Shown one piece after another: positions 14,600-22,329 of a DNA stretch of 32,212 bases (position 1 is its first letter; every line of letters begins with the position of its first letter). The stretch is taken from positions 1-32,212 of the forward strand of contig JALSUP010000079.1 in NCBI GenBank assembly GCA_027071315.1, read 5' to 3'. The notes beneath the pieces were generated by a model. The model was not told the origin of the DNA and did not search any database. It saw only the letters and a list, made by a program, of their open reading frames with translations. Source of the DNA: Sulfurovum sp. GTDB lineage: Bacteria; Campylobacterota; Campylobacteria; Campylobacterales; Sulfurovaceae. The translations under genes were made by a program, and so were the position numbers.

Positions 14600-16033
14600 C
14601 TAGAAGTCGTAAGAAGCGATCAAACGGATAACGTTGTTTGAATCATCAAGACTTTCAAATCCAGCTACTGTACCAGGGAATGACTGGTTGATCCACATTG
14701 CTTTAAGACCAAGGTCTCCATAAGTTGTGTTGAATTTAGTTGCATAGATGAAGTCAAATTCAGCATAGTCATCAGTTTTAGTCTCAAGGTCAGATGATGC
14801 ATACTGAGCAACAAATTTTCCACCAAGACCTTTGTAAACACCTTTAACCTGCCAAGTATCAGAGTCTCCGAAGTGACCATCGATGAATACCTGGTTAAGT
14901 ACCTGCTGAACATAAAGTGGTGACTTAACAGATGTACCGAAGTTATTTACTGTCAGTATGTTAAGACCTCTGTCTGTACCGTCAATATTTACACTTGTAT
15001 ATGCTGCAGATAATGCAACAGGACCAAGTTTACCACCGATCTTTGCACCCCATGCAGTTGTTTTGTCAAGATCAAGTGTATTATCAGCATCGATGAATCC
15101 ACCCTGAACTGCTGCAGTTACCGGGAAGTCTGCATTGTTATATGCCAAGTCACCCCAGAGAACCATTGCATCAGAAGATGAACCGCTATTGATATCTACC
15201 CCACCGAGATTATATAGATATGCTGTATTCATACCAACTGTACCGTCTTTAGCAAATGATGGTGCATAGTAGAATGAACCTGTTGCAGTCAAACCGGCAA
15301 TTGATTTATTCTGAGCAGTTAGCATATATGTACCATTCTCACCAACATCTCTCCAGTCAGCAAGGTCAGGAGCCATATGGTTAGCACCTGTTCCTGCAGT
15401 AATAGCAACGATTGAACCGGCATAAGACAATGAACCGTTCGCTCTGTTTACATAAGCACCAACCAATGTTGTATCTGGAAGATCTGTGTTAACGATCAAT
15501 GCGGCTTCAAATGTGTTTTTGAAAATATTCCAACCTTCAGAGAAGGCAAATGGTGAGAGTGACTTAGGAAGTTCCTGACGACCGATTTTGAATGATGTGT
15601 TTCCAAGACCATATGTCAAGTATGCCTGGCTTACCCATGCGCTGCTCAATGCGTCATCAGCATCCGGAGACATTACATTAAGTCCGGCACTTTGCATAGA
15701 AGCTGTTACAACACCGTATCTTACGAGGTTAAGTGTTGAAAGACCTGTCAGTTCTGCACCAAATCCGAAACCTGCAATAACGTCTTTGTTTGCTACTCTA
15801 AGCTGAAGACCTGCATCTGCTGCAGATGATCTTCTGTCAAACATATCATTGCTGTTTCCTACAACCGGTCCGTTCCCAAGTACATAGTTCTCGTGATCCA
15901 TTGTCTGGTAATATACTTTAGCTGTTCCGCTCCACTCCCAGTTTGATTCCTCTACTACTGGCGCTGGTGCGATGTCTCCGCCTGCCATAACTGCTACCGA
16001 TGCTACTACTGATAGTAATAATGCTCTTTTCAT
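14600..16033 (-). CDS. Outer-membrane porin (Campylobacterota OprD/MOMP-like)
   Basis: A 477-aa precursor with an N-terminal signal peptide: K-R, then a hydrophobic core, with cleavage likely near A-G-G-D at residues 17-20. The mature part is rich in alternating Gly/aromatic/polar strands typical of a beta-barrel. It contains the porin motif F-K-I-G-R-Q-E-L-P followed by S-P-F-A-F, as in OprD-like and epsilon major outer-membrane proteins. It ends in aromatic Phe preceded by A-S-Y-D, the usual Bam recognition end. AAGGAG precedes the ATG. Substrate is unknown. A perfect FNR-type box lies 145 bp upstream. Confidence 0.88.
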   Translation of the reverse strand: MKRALLLSVVASVAVMAGGDIAPAPVVEESNWEWSGTAKVYYQTMDHENYVLGNGPVVGNSNDMFDRRSSAADAGLQLRVANKDVIAGFGFGAELTGLSTLNLVRYGVVTASMQSAGLNVMSPDADDALSSAWVSQAYLTYGLGNTSFKIGRQELPKSLSPFAFSEGWNIFKNTFEAALIVNTDLPDTTLVGAYVNRANGSLSYAGSIVAITAGTGANHMAPDLADWRDVGENGTYMLTAQNKSIAGLTATGSFYYAPSFAKDGTVGMNTAYLYNLGGVDINSGSSSDAMVLWGDLAYNNADFPVTAAVQGGFIDADNTLDLDKTTAWGAKIGGKLGPVALSAAYTSVNIDGTDRGLNILTVNNFGTSVKSPLYVQQVLNQVFIDGHFGDSDTWQVKGVYKGLGGKFVAQYASSDLETKTDDYAEFDFIYATKFNTTYGDLGLKAMWINQSFPGTVAGFESLDDSNNVIRLIASYDF

Positions 16034-16146
16034 GTTAATCTCCTTGTTTTGTTTAGATTGACCATAATGATATCATATAATATTTATAAAAGTCAAGTAA
16101 AATTAATAAAAAGTTAACAATTAGTTAATAATTTGCAAAAAAGACG

Positions 16147-16191
16147 GGTATAACGGGTATTTTGAGGTGAAAAAGTCTTGATCAAGATCAA
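16147..16191 (-). promoter_or_regulatory. FNR-type box and possible -10 of the porin promoter
   Basis: TTGATCAAGATCAA (16178-16191) matches the FNR consensus TTGAT-N4-ATCAA in all ten half-site positions. On the minus strand TTATAC/TATACC (16153-16147) lies where a -10 should be for an activator centred near -41. The -10 is weaker than at the nos promoters. The regulator would be a Crp/Fnr-family protein not encoded here. Confidence 0.65.
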
Positions 16192-16249
16192 TTTTAGAGG
16201 AAAATCATTCATTTTTAAATGAAAAGTTAATGAGAGTAAATTAGTCTTA

Positions 16250-16271
16250 AATAATGAGAACGATAATTATT
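16250..16271. promoter_or_regulatory. Fur-box-like sequence (weak)
   Basis: AATAATGAGAACGATAATTA matches about 13 of 19 positions of the classical Fur box. It lies 217 bp upstream of the porin start and 64 bp past the tRNA 3' end. The match is imperfect in AT-rich DNA, so this is a suggestion only. Confidence 0.25.
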
Positions 16272-16334
16272 GCCATGATCATAGTGTGGTTTTTGTTCTA
16301 AAATGTAAAGTATGAAATAAATTTTGAATGTAAG

Positions 16335-16410
16335 TGGTGGCGCCAGACGGAATCGAACCGCCGACACAAGGATTTTCAATCCTTTGCTCTACCAACTGAG
16401 CTATGGAGCC
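16335..16410 (-). tRNA. tRNA-Phe (GAA anticodon)
   Basis: A 76-nt cloverleaf with encoded CCA. The anticodon arm is AAGGATT-GAA-AATCCTT. The D-arm begins AGCTCAGTTGG, and the T-arm is GGCGG-TTCGATT-CCGTC. Acceptor arms are GGCTCCA and TGGCGCC, so six of seven pairs form and position 4-69 is a U-C mismatch. Discriminator base is A. No tRNA neighbours are seen. Confidence 0.95.
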
Positions 16411-16487
16411 ACTTGTTGTTTGAAGTGGCTGAAATTATAACACCGAAACCTTAAAATAAAAAGGGAAAAGTGTATAAAATGAGATTT

Positions 16488-17687
16488 TTACAGTTTTTTT
16501 ACCAAATCTATGAAAGTTTCGCCTCTGTGTTTATATGATTTGAACTGGTCAAAGCTTGCGGCAGCGGGTGAGAGAAGGGCAACTTCGCCTTTTTTCAGTC
16601 TTTGGTCAATGGTGTGTATGGCTGTTTCTATATTTTCGGCTTCGATGGCATCTATATTGTATTGTGCTGCCAAGGCCAAAAGTTTGTCGTTATTGGCACC
16701 TATAGTATATAGTGTAAGGTTTAGGGGTTGCATGACTTCAAAAAGCGGTGCCATATCGACACCTTTGTCATCTCCTCCCATAATGAGATGAATGTGCTGC
16801 TCGGCATAGCCTTTGACTGCCTGAATTGCAGCATCAAGGTTGGTGGCTTTTGAGTCATTGACCCAGAGACGACCCTGGCTGTCGTGCAGCTCTTCCTGTC
16901 TGTGTGCATCACGTTTGAAAGTATTGAGAAGGTCATAGTCAGTCTCATCAAAAAGGACTCTGGTAATGGCAAGTGAAAGCAGGGCATCTTCCAAAAAGGC
17001 ACCTTTATAGTTAAGTTTTGAAGCATCGAGGTTAAAATACTCACAGAGAAACTCTTTAGAGTCATACTCTACCACATAGGCATTGGTCTTTGGGAGGTTC
17101 AAGCCTTTAGGCACTAACGCTAACTCTCCCTCTTTCATGGTCAAAAGTGGTTTGAGTTTGTCTGCTTCATACTGTTCAGCTGTGCCGTGCCAGTCCAAAT
17201 GATCCGGGGTAATAGGCAAAAGAAGATAAATCTCAGGTGATGCTGTATGGGTATGATGCAGAGTGAAAGAGCTGGACTCCAGAACCCAGATAGGGGCCTT
17301 TTCATCCAAGTCAGCCAAAGGTGTACCAATGTTTCCTCCACTCAAAGCACCACGCTTCTTTAAAAGGTAGGTCAACATTTGTGTTGTTGTGGTTTTCCCA
17401 TTGGTACCGGAAATCCAAATGCTAAAAGGCATGATATCATCAAAATAATCATACTCACTCAAAAGATGTTTTGCTTTTTTCAATAGAGGATGTCCCGGTT
17501 TCAAACTGGGTGTGGTGACTTCAAGCTCAGATCTGTCAGGGTCGAATAGTGAAGAGGGAAAGATTTTATTGCCCTTTTCATCAGTATAGGGCTCTTGGCA
17601 CTTATCGTCAAAGAAGGTACAGCCTCCCCCGAGTTTGTTTGCAATGGCTTTGGTGGTAAGACCATATCCGAAAAGGGTGGGTTTCAT
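16488..17687 (-). CDS. murD: UDP-N-acetylmuramoylalanine--D-glutamate ligase
   Basis: Adds D-Glu to UDP-MurNAc-L-Ala in peptidoglycan precursor synthesis (cytoplasm). The ATP-binding loop S-G-T-N-G-K-T-T-T is at about residues 93-101. The L-E-S-S-S-F motif, T-P-D-H-L-D-W-H, the A-H-R-Q-E motif and N-D-S-K-A-T-N are all characteristic of Mur ligases and MurD. I chose the ATG at 17687 (M-K-P-T-L-F-G-Y-G), with AAGGAT upstream; a longer frame would run into the REP-like hairpin. Length 399 aa is normal for this lineage. It follows mraY across a 48-bp gap. Confidence 0.96.
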   Translation of the reverse strand: MKPTLFGYGLTTKAIANKLGGGCTFFDDKCQEPYTDEKGNKIFPSSLFDPDRSELEVTTPSLKPGHPLLKKAKHLLSEYDYFDDIMPFSIWISGTNGKTTTTQMLTYLLKKRGALSGGNIGTPLADLDEKAPIWVLESSSFTLHHTHTASPEIYLLLPITPDHLDWHGTAEQYEADKLKPLLTMKEGELALVPKGLNLPKTNAYVVEYDSKEFLCEYFNLDASKLNYKGAFLEDALLSLAITRVLFDETDYDLLNTFKRDAHRQEELHDSQGRLWVNDSKATNLDAAIQAVKGYAEQHIHLIMGGDDKGVDMAPLFEVMQPLNLTLYTIGANNDKLLALAAQYNIDAIEAENIETAIHTIDQRLKKGEVALLSPAAASFDQFKSYKHRGETFIDLVKKL

Positions 17688-17708
17688 GAAAAATCCTTTG
17701 ATAAAAAA

Positions 17709-17728
17709 GGTGGGAGATCCCACCCTAC
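17709..17728 (-). repeat. REP-like hairpin with GTAG foot and trailing T-run
   Basis: Minus strand: GTAG then GGTGGG-ATCT-CCCACC followed at once by TTTTTT. It has the REP layout (also preceded by GCG, as in the 11-kb pair) and the structure of an intrinsic terminator, placed between mraY and murD. Confidence 0.7.
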
Positions 17729-17735
17729 GCGTGTA

Positions 17736-18794
17736 TTAACGTATTTTTAATGTAATAAGTGCAAGAATATTGGTGAGGAAAGAGATCATCCAGAATCGTA
17801 CAATGATCTTGTTCTCTGCCCACTCTTTAAGCTCAAAATGGTGATGTATCGGTGCCATACGGAAAATACGTTTTTTACGTAATTTGTAAGACCCGACCTG
17901 TAAAATAACGGAAACGGTCTCCATGACAAAGACAAAACCAATGAGAATCAGCAGTATTTCACTTTTACCAACGATGGCAAGGTAGGCAAGGAAGCCACCA
18001 ATGGCTAAACTTCCCGTATCTCCCATGAAGATCTCAGCAGGGTAACAGTTATACCAGAGGAAGCCAAGCAGTGCACCGGCAAGTGCAAAGGCCAGTACGA
18101 TAAGTTCTCCCACTCCGGGGATATGTGGTATGAGAAGGTATGCTGCTGCACCGGCGTGTCCAGTGACATAGGCGATCAGCCCCAGCGAAAAAAGTGATGT
18201 GATGGAAGGTACGGTCGCCAGGCCGTCAAGACCATCTGTTAAGTTAACCGCATTGGTTGTTGCAAGGAAGATGAGTATCCAGAAAGGAATGGCAAAATAT
18301 CCCATGTCAAAAAGCGGTTCTTTGACAAAGGGTACATAAAATTCTGTAGGGAAACCGACATACACGAGTAAGCCTGTTGCCATCACGGCTACAATGACCT
18401 GTAACCCCATTTTGCCTCTTGGGGTAAGTCCTTCAAGGTTGTCTCCTGAGAGGATCTTCCCAACGTCATCTTTAAACCCTACCAGACCAAAGCCTATGAG
18501 GGTGATGATGCCTCCCCAGACGTAAGGGTTGGCCAAGTCAATGACGATAAATGCAGCAATGAGGGTTGCTGCCAAAAATACTGCCCCGCCCATGGTAGGT
18601 GTTTTACCTTTGTCCGCATGTGCTGCAACGTATTTGCTTATGGGCTGGTTGGCATGTTTTGAAATAGCCCAGGCAAGATACTTGGGCATTATCATTAGCA
18701 CAAGTAAAAAGGCTAGAAGGAAGGCAAGTCCTGCCCGAATTGAGATATATCCGAAAAGGTGCATGTGGAGTAGGTTGTTGAGTTCATATACCAT
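17736..18794 (-). CDS. mraY: Phospho-N-acetylmuramoyl-pentapeptide transferase
   Basis: Integral membrane enzyme making lipid I from UDP-MurNAc-pentapeptide and undecaprenyl phosphate. About ten membrane segments are visible. Signature motifs include K-x-x-T-P-T-M-G-G (about 67-75), the [13 protein letters not shown] motif with catalytic aspartates (about 183-195), F-M-G-D-T-G-S-L-A and the M-A-P-I-H-H-H-F-E loop. Length 352 aa is typical. The start [10 protein letters not shown] fits related proteins, although the ribosome-binding site is weak. It is divergent from gpmI, as in Campylobacter. Confidence 0.97.
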   Translation of the reverse strand: MVYELNNLLHMHLFGYISIRAGLAFLLAFLLVLMIMPKYLAWAISKHANQPISKYVAAHADKGKTPTMGGAVFLAATLIAAFIVIDLANPYVWGGIITLIGFGLVGFKDDVGKILSGDNLEGLTPRGKMGLQVIVAVMATGLLVYVGFPTEFYVPFVKEPLFDMGYFAIPFWILIFLATTNAVNLTDGLDGLATVPSITSLFSLGLIAYVTGHAGAAAYLLIPHIPGVGELIVLAFALAGALLGFLWYNCYPAEIFMGDTGSLAIGGFLAYLAIVGKSEILLILIGFVFVMETVSVILQVGSYKLRKKRIFRMAPIHHHFELKEWAENKIIVRFWMISFLTNILALITLKIR

Positions 18795-18864
18795 GGAAAA
18801 CTTTCTAATTAGATTTAAAGGGTATTCTACTATTATTTCATTAAAACAGACGAAAAGGTTGCAG

Positions 18865-20346
18865 ATGGGTATTCAAAAGACAATTTTAATCATAACAGAC
18901 GGTATTGGGTCAAAACCGCAAGGCAGCTGTAATGCCTTTGAAGGTGCAGTAAAACCTACCTATGACAGACTTTTCGACACAGTTCCCAATACACTTATTG
19001 CTACCCATGGTTTGAGTGTCGGACTGCCGGAAGGGCAGATGGGAAATTCCGAAGTAGGGCACATGACCATTGGTTCGGGTCGTATTTTATATCAGGATCT
19101 GGTCAAGATATCGTTAGCACTGGAAGACGGCAGCCTGAATGACAACCAGGTCATTATTGACAGTATGGCAAAGAGTGAACGCCTGCATCTGATAGGACTT
19201 TTGAGTGACGGAGGTGTACATTCACACATTGAGCATATGATCGGATTTGCCAAGTTGGCAAAGGCAAGAGGGAAAAAAGTTTTTTTACATTTGATCACAG
19301 ACGGAAGAGATGTTTCTCCCACTTCTGCACAAACCTACCTGGCACAGATAGAAGAGATATGTGACGAGGACATAAGCATTGCCACAGTAGGCGGACGTTT
19401 CTATACGATGGACAGAGACAACCGCTGGGAGAGAGTAGAGAAGGGGTATCGTGCCATCGCCGAAGCCCAGCCTTCTACAGACTTAATTCCGAAAGCCTAT
19501 GTGGATGCCTCGTATGCCAAAAACGAGCTTGATGAGTTTATAGAACCTGTGGCTTTTGAAGGATACGAAGGTATGCAGGAGGGAGATGCTGTCATTGTGG
19601 CAAATTTCCGTTCAGACAGAGTACGGGAGATCACTACGGCTTTGGGCGATGTCAATTTCGCCGGCTTTGAGAGAGCGTACATTCCTCTGCATATTGCGAC
19701 GATGACACAGTATGATGCTTCCTTTCCCTACCCTGTTATTTTCCCCAAAGAGGCACCGAAAAATACCATGGGAGAAGTTATTTCCCGTGCAGGTCTCAGA
19801 CAGTTGCATACGGCTGAAACAGAAAAATATGCCCATGTGACTTTCTTTATGAATGGCGGTATTGAAGAACCGATGATCGGTGAGAGTCGTGTACTCATTC
19901 CCAGTCCGGATGTCAAAACCTATGACATGCAGCCTGAAATGTCAGCACCTGAAGTGGGTGAGGCTGTGCGTACGGCTATGGATGAAGCCTATGACTTCAT
20001 TGTCGTGAATTTTGCCAATGGTGATATGGTCGGGCATACGGGTAATTATGATGCGGCCTGTGTTGCGGTGAATGCTGTGGACAAAGAGTTGGGGCTGATC
20101 ATTGAAAAAGCAAAAGCTGAGGGATATGCAGTTGTTTTGACTTCTGACCACGGAAACTGTGAAGAGATGTGTGACGGTGAAGGGCATACTTTGACGAACC
20201 ATACTGTAGGCGAAGTGTTCTGTTTTGTCATGGCTGAGGGTGTGACAGAGTTGAAAGCCAATGGTGGCTTGAATAATGTTGCCCCGACTGTTTTGAAGTT
20301 GATGGGGCTTGACATCCCTGAAGAGATGGACGAAGCACTTATTTAA
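18865..20346 (+). CDS. gpmI: 2,3-bisphosphoglycerate-independent phosphoglycerate mutase
   Basis: Interconverts 3- and 2-phosphoglycerate with a bound Mn2+ pair; alkaline-phosphatase superfamily. The metal-binding I-T-D-G-I-G starts at residue 9, and the catalytic serine lies in G-N-S-E-V-G-H-M. The [14 protein letters not shown] and L-T-S-D-H-G-N-C-E motifs follow, as does H-T-x-N. Start chosen at 18865, six bases after AAAAGG; the frame is open far upstream, but that part lies antisense to mraY and looks non-coding. Length 493 aa is normal. It completes lower glycolysis with gap-pgk-tpiA. Confidence 0.96.
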   Translation: MGIQKTILIITDGIGSKPQGSCNAFEGAVKPTYDRLFDTVPNTLIATHGLSVGLPEGQMGNSEVGHMTIGSGRILYQDLVKISLALEDGSLNDNQVIIDSMAKSERLHLIGLLSDGGVHSHIEHMIGFAKLAKARGKKVFLHLITDGRDVSPTSAQTYLAQIEEICDEDISIATVGGRFYTMDRDNRWERVEKGYRAIAEAQPSTDLIPKAYVDASYAKNELDEFIEPVAFEGYEGMQEGDAVIVANFRSDRVREITTALGDVNFAGFERAYIPLHIATMTQYDASFPYPVIFPKEAPKNTMGEVISRAGLRQLHTAETEKYAHVTFFMNGGIEEPMIGESRVLIPSPDVKTYDMQPEMSAPEVGEAVRTAMDEAYDFIVVNFANGDMVGHTGNYDAACVAVNAVDKELGLIIEKAKAEGYAVVLTSDHGNCEEMCDGEGHTLTNHTVGEVFCFVMAEGVTELKANGGLNNVAPTVLKLMGLDIPEEMDEALI

Positions 20347-20370
20347 ATTTGTAATTTTTTCACATTGTGG

Positions 20371-20376
20371 TACAAT
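20371..20376 (+). promoter_or_regulatory. Possible -10 of the TerB-like gene
   Basis: TACAAT preceded by a GTGG extension and a T-rich stretch lies 31 bp before the ATG at 20407. It suggests the gene has its own promoter after gpmI. Confidence 0.4.
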
Positions 20377-20406
20377 AGTGATAAAAAATGCTCATAGGTG
20401 GTTTTT

Positions 20407-20745
20407 ATGGAAAAGAAAATAAAAGAGTCAGTAGGCACCCTGCTGGCACACATCATTAAAATAGATAACAGAGACGTTGCAAAAGAGGCACCGCTTTTTT
20501 GTGAGATCATGGGACAGAATTTTGACTGTTCTCAAGAAGAGGCAGAAAACTTTTTGTATGCCATGATGAATAAAGAGTATGATCTTGATGGACATATTGC
20601 CATTATTAATGATGCCCTCTGTGAAGATAAACTCTCAAAGTTCCATCTTTTGGAGCAGTTGAACCATATTATCTATTCCGATACGATTTCAGAAGAAGAT
20701 TACAAAGTATTTGAAGATATCAAAGAACGACTGTTTGCATGTTGA
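20407..20745 (+). CDS. Small TerB-like helical protein
   Basis: 112 residues, all predicted helical and acidic. The N-terminal V-G-T-L-L-A-H-I-I-K-I-D-N-R-D-V-A-K-E stretch resembles the first helix and acidic loop of TerB-like/DjlA-type domains (L-L-A-x-I-A-K-A-D-G...E). The Y-D-L-D-G-H and I-Y-S-D-T-I-S-E-E segments would then be the later helices. TerB-like domains are linked to tellurite resistance and membrane-associated complexes; no specific role can be given here. ATG at 20407 is chosen because AGGTGG precedes it; an upstream GTG would add three residues. It separates gpmI and fabG, which are adjacent in Campylobacter. Confidence 0.7.
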   Translation: MEKKIKESVGTLLAHIIKIDNRDVAKEAPLFCEIMGQNFDCSQEEAENFLYAMMNKEYDLDGHIAIINDALCEDKLSKFHLLEQLNHIIYSDTISEEDYKVFEDIKERLFAC

Positions 20746-20754
20746 CATTTTGCT

Positions 20755-20843
20755 GATTGATTCAATCATACTCCTGCACGATGCAAATGGCGGAGCCACC
20801 CCTCTGGGGACGGTGCATCGTTTGTCGCATGATTGAATCAATC
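20755..20843. repeat. Nested palindromic element with 15-bp terminal inverted repeats
   Basis: Perfect arms GATTGATTCAATCAT (20755-20769) and ATGATTGAATCAATC (20829-20843) enclose a second perfect pair, ACGATGCA (20778-20785) and TGCATCGT (20814-20821), and a core CCCC-TCT-GGGG (20799-20809). The whole 89 bp can fold into one long interrupted hairpin. No open frame. It could be a small MITE or REP-type element, a structured RNA or a strong transcript end. Confidence 0.65.
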
Positions 20844-20889
20844 GCTTGCTAAAATTATAAATGCAATAAAATAAAATTAAAGGGAAAAA

Positions 20890-21633
20890 ATGAAATTTAC
20901 AGGATCTAACGTACTGGTTACCGGTGCAAGCAGAGGGATAGGTGCACAAATAGCAAAAACATTGGCAGAGATGGGTTTGAAGGTATGGGTCAATTTTCGT
21001 TCCGGAGAAGCAGAAGCCGCAGCGGTTAAAGCGGAGATCGAAGCCGCAGGCGGAAAAGCGGAGATCATCGGTTTTGATGTGAGTGATGAAGCTGCTTTTG
21101 TGGCTGCCATGAAGCAGATCGTTTCAGAAGACGGTGAGTTGGCTTACCTTGTGAACAATGCAGGTATTACCAAAGACGGTTTGGCCATGCGTATGAAGAG
21201 TGAGCAGTTCATGGATGTCATTGAAGCGAACCTCAAATCTACGTTCATCGGTTGCCGTGAATCTTTGAAAGTGATGCGTAAGAAACGTTTTGGTTCTGTT
21301 GTCAATATTGCTTCCATCGTAGGTGAAACAGGCAATGCCGGGCAGACAAATTATGCTGCTTCCAAAGGCGGTACCATTGCCATGACAAAGTCATTTGCCA
21401 TTGAAGCAGCGACCTCCGGCATACGTTACAACACGATCACTCCGGGTTTCATTGCCACAGAGATGACAGCGGTGCTTAAAGATGAGGTCAAAGATGCCTT
21501 CACCGCAAAAATACCAATGGCACGTTTTGGTGAACCTAGAGAGGTGGCTGAAGCAGTTGCTTTCCTGCTTTCTGATCACGCTTCGTACATTACTGGTGAA
21601 ACCTTGAAAGTCAATGGCGGGATGTTCATGTAA
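20890..21633 (+). CDS. fabG: 3-oxoacyl-[acyl-carrier-protein] reductase
   Basis: NADPH-dependent reductase of fatty-acid elongation, short-chain dehydrogenase family. The cofactor loop T-G-A-S-R-G-I-G is at about residues 11-18 and the N-N-A-G motif at about 89-92. The catalytic tetrad is completed by Ser (N-I-A-S-I-V), Tyr and Lys in Y-A-A-S-K. Length 247 aa is standard, and the C-terminal V-N-G-G-M-F-M is classic. AAAGGG precedes the ATG. acpP, a common next gene, is not downstream here; a two-component system is. Confidence 0.96.
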   Translation: MKFTGSNVLVTGASRGIGAQIAKTLAEMGLKVWVNFRSGEAEAAAVKAEIEAAGGKAEIIGFDVSDEAAFVAAMKQIVSEDGELAYLVNNAGITKDGLAMRMKSEQFMDVIEANLKSTFIGCRESLKVMRKKRFGSVVNIASIVGETGNAGQTNYAASKGGTIAMTKSFAIEAATSGIRYNTITPGFIATEMTAVLKDEVKDAFTAKIPMARFGEPREVAEAVAFLLSDHASYITGETLKVNGGMFM

Positions 21634-21650
21634 TTTCCACAAGGAAATTA
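21631..21650 (+). terminator. Hairpin overlapping the fabG stop codon
   Basis: TAATTTCC-ACAA-GGAAATTA is a perfect 8-bp stem that begins with the fabG TAA. No clear T-run follows, so it may only weaken readthrough into the response regulator gene or stabilise the fabG mRNA end. Confidence 0.4.
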
Positions 21651-21681
21651 CAGTACTTTAAAAATTGGGGTCTCTTTGTCT

Positions 21682-22329
21682 ATGAAAATATTATTGCTTG
21701 AAGATGACCAGCTTTTCAACGAAACCCTTCAGGACTTTCTGGAAGAGGAGGGTTTTTCTCTCGACTATGCTTTAGATCCCTACACAGCACTTGAACTCAG
21801 CTACAAACACATTTATGACCTCTACCTTTTTGATGTTAACCTTCCGTATGAGAGTGGTTTTGACCTGCTTTCCAAACTGCGTCAAAGCGGCGATACCACA
21901 CCCGCCATTTTTTTAACATCCCGTGATGACAAGGCTTCTCTCAAAGAGGGCTTTGAAAGCGGTGCAGATGACTATATGAAAAAGCCCATTGACCTCGATG
22001 AATTGCTGCTGCGTATCTCTGCTCTTTTACGTCGTCAGGTGAGAAATGAGAAACTTGATATCGGTGAGTATCAGCTCGATCTGCGTTCTAAAACCCTCTA
22101 TTTAGAAGAAGAGGCATTGGATGTGACCAATAAAGCCATAGAGTTACTGCTCTTACTTATTCAGTCCAAGGGTGAAGTGGTGAGTACCGATGAAATTAAA
22201 AACCGTCTCTGGGCAGCAGGACAGAATGCCAGTGACGGTGCGTTACGGGTCTATGTGACGCAGCTTAAAAAGTATTTTGCTGCACATATTGTCAATGTTC
22301 GGGGCATAGGGTACAGATGGCAAGCATAA
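21682..22329 (+). CDS. OmpR/PhoB-family response regulator
   Basis: DNA-binding response regulator. The receiver domain (about 1-115) has the acidic pair Asp8/Asp9, the phosphorylation site Asp51 (L-F-D-V-N-L-P), the L-T-S-R switch and Lys in K-K-P. The winged-helix output domain (about 125-215) ends V-R-G-I-G-Y-R-W. I chose the ATG at 21682; a TTG two codons earlier has closer spacing to GGGG and is possible. It overlaps the kinase gene by 13 bp. Targets are unknown; the position before nosZ makes control of nos genes possible but unproven. Confidence 0.92.
   Translation: MKILLLEDDQLFNETLQDFLEEEGFSLDYALDPYTALELSYKHIYDLYLFDVNLPYESGFDLLSKLRQSGDTTPAIFLTSRDDKASLKEGFESGADDYMKKPIDLDELLLRISALLRRQVRNEKLDIGEYQLDLRSKTLYLEEEALDVTNKAIELLLLLIQSKGEVVSTDEIKNRLWAAGQNASDGALRVYVTQLKKYFAAHIVNVRGIGYRWQA

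Noticed and set aside
16250-16271. Fur box as a firm regulatory call for the porin
   Set aside because: Only about 13 of 19 positions match in AT-rich DNA and it is over 200 bp from the porin start; kept as a low-confidence feature only.
18529-18864. Long N-terminal extension of gpmI reading back through mraY
   Set aside because: It is antisense to mraY and unlike any gpmI start. ATG 18865 with AAAAGG and the [13 protein letters not shown] start is standard.
20755-20769. Arm of the palindromic element as an FNR-type site
   Set aside because: TTGATTCAATCA has only two bases between half-sites, not four, so it does not fit the FNR spacing.
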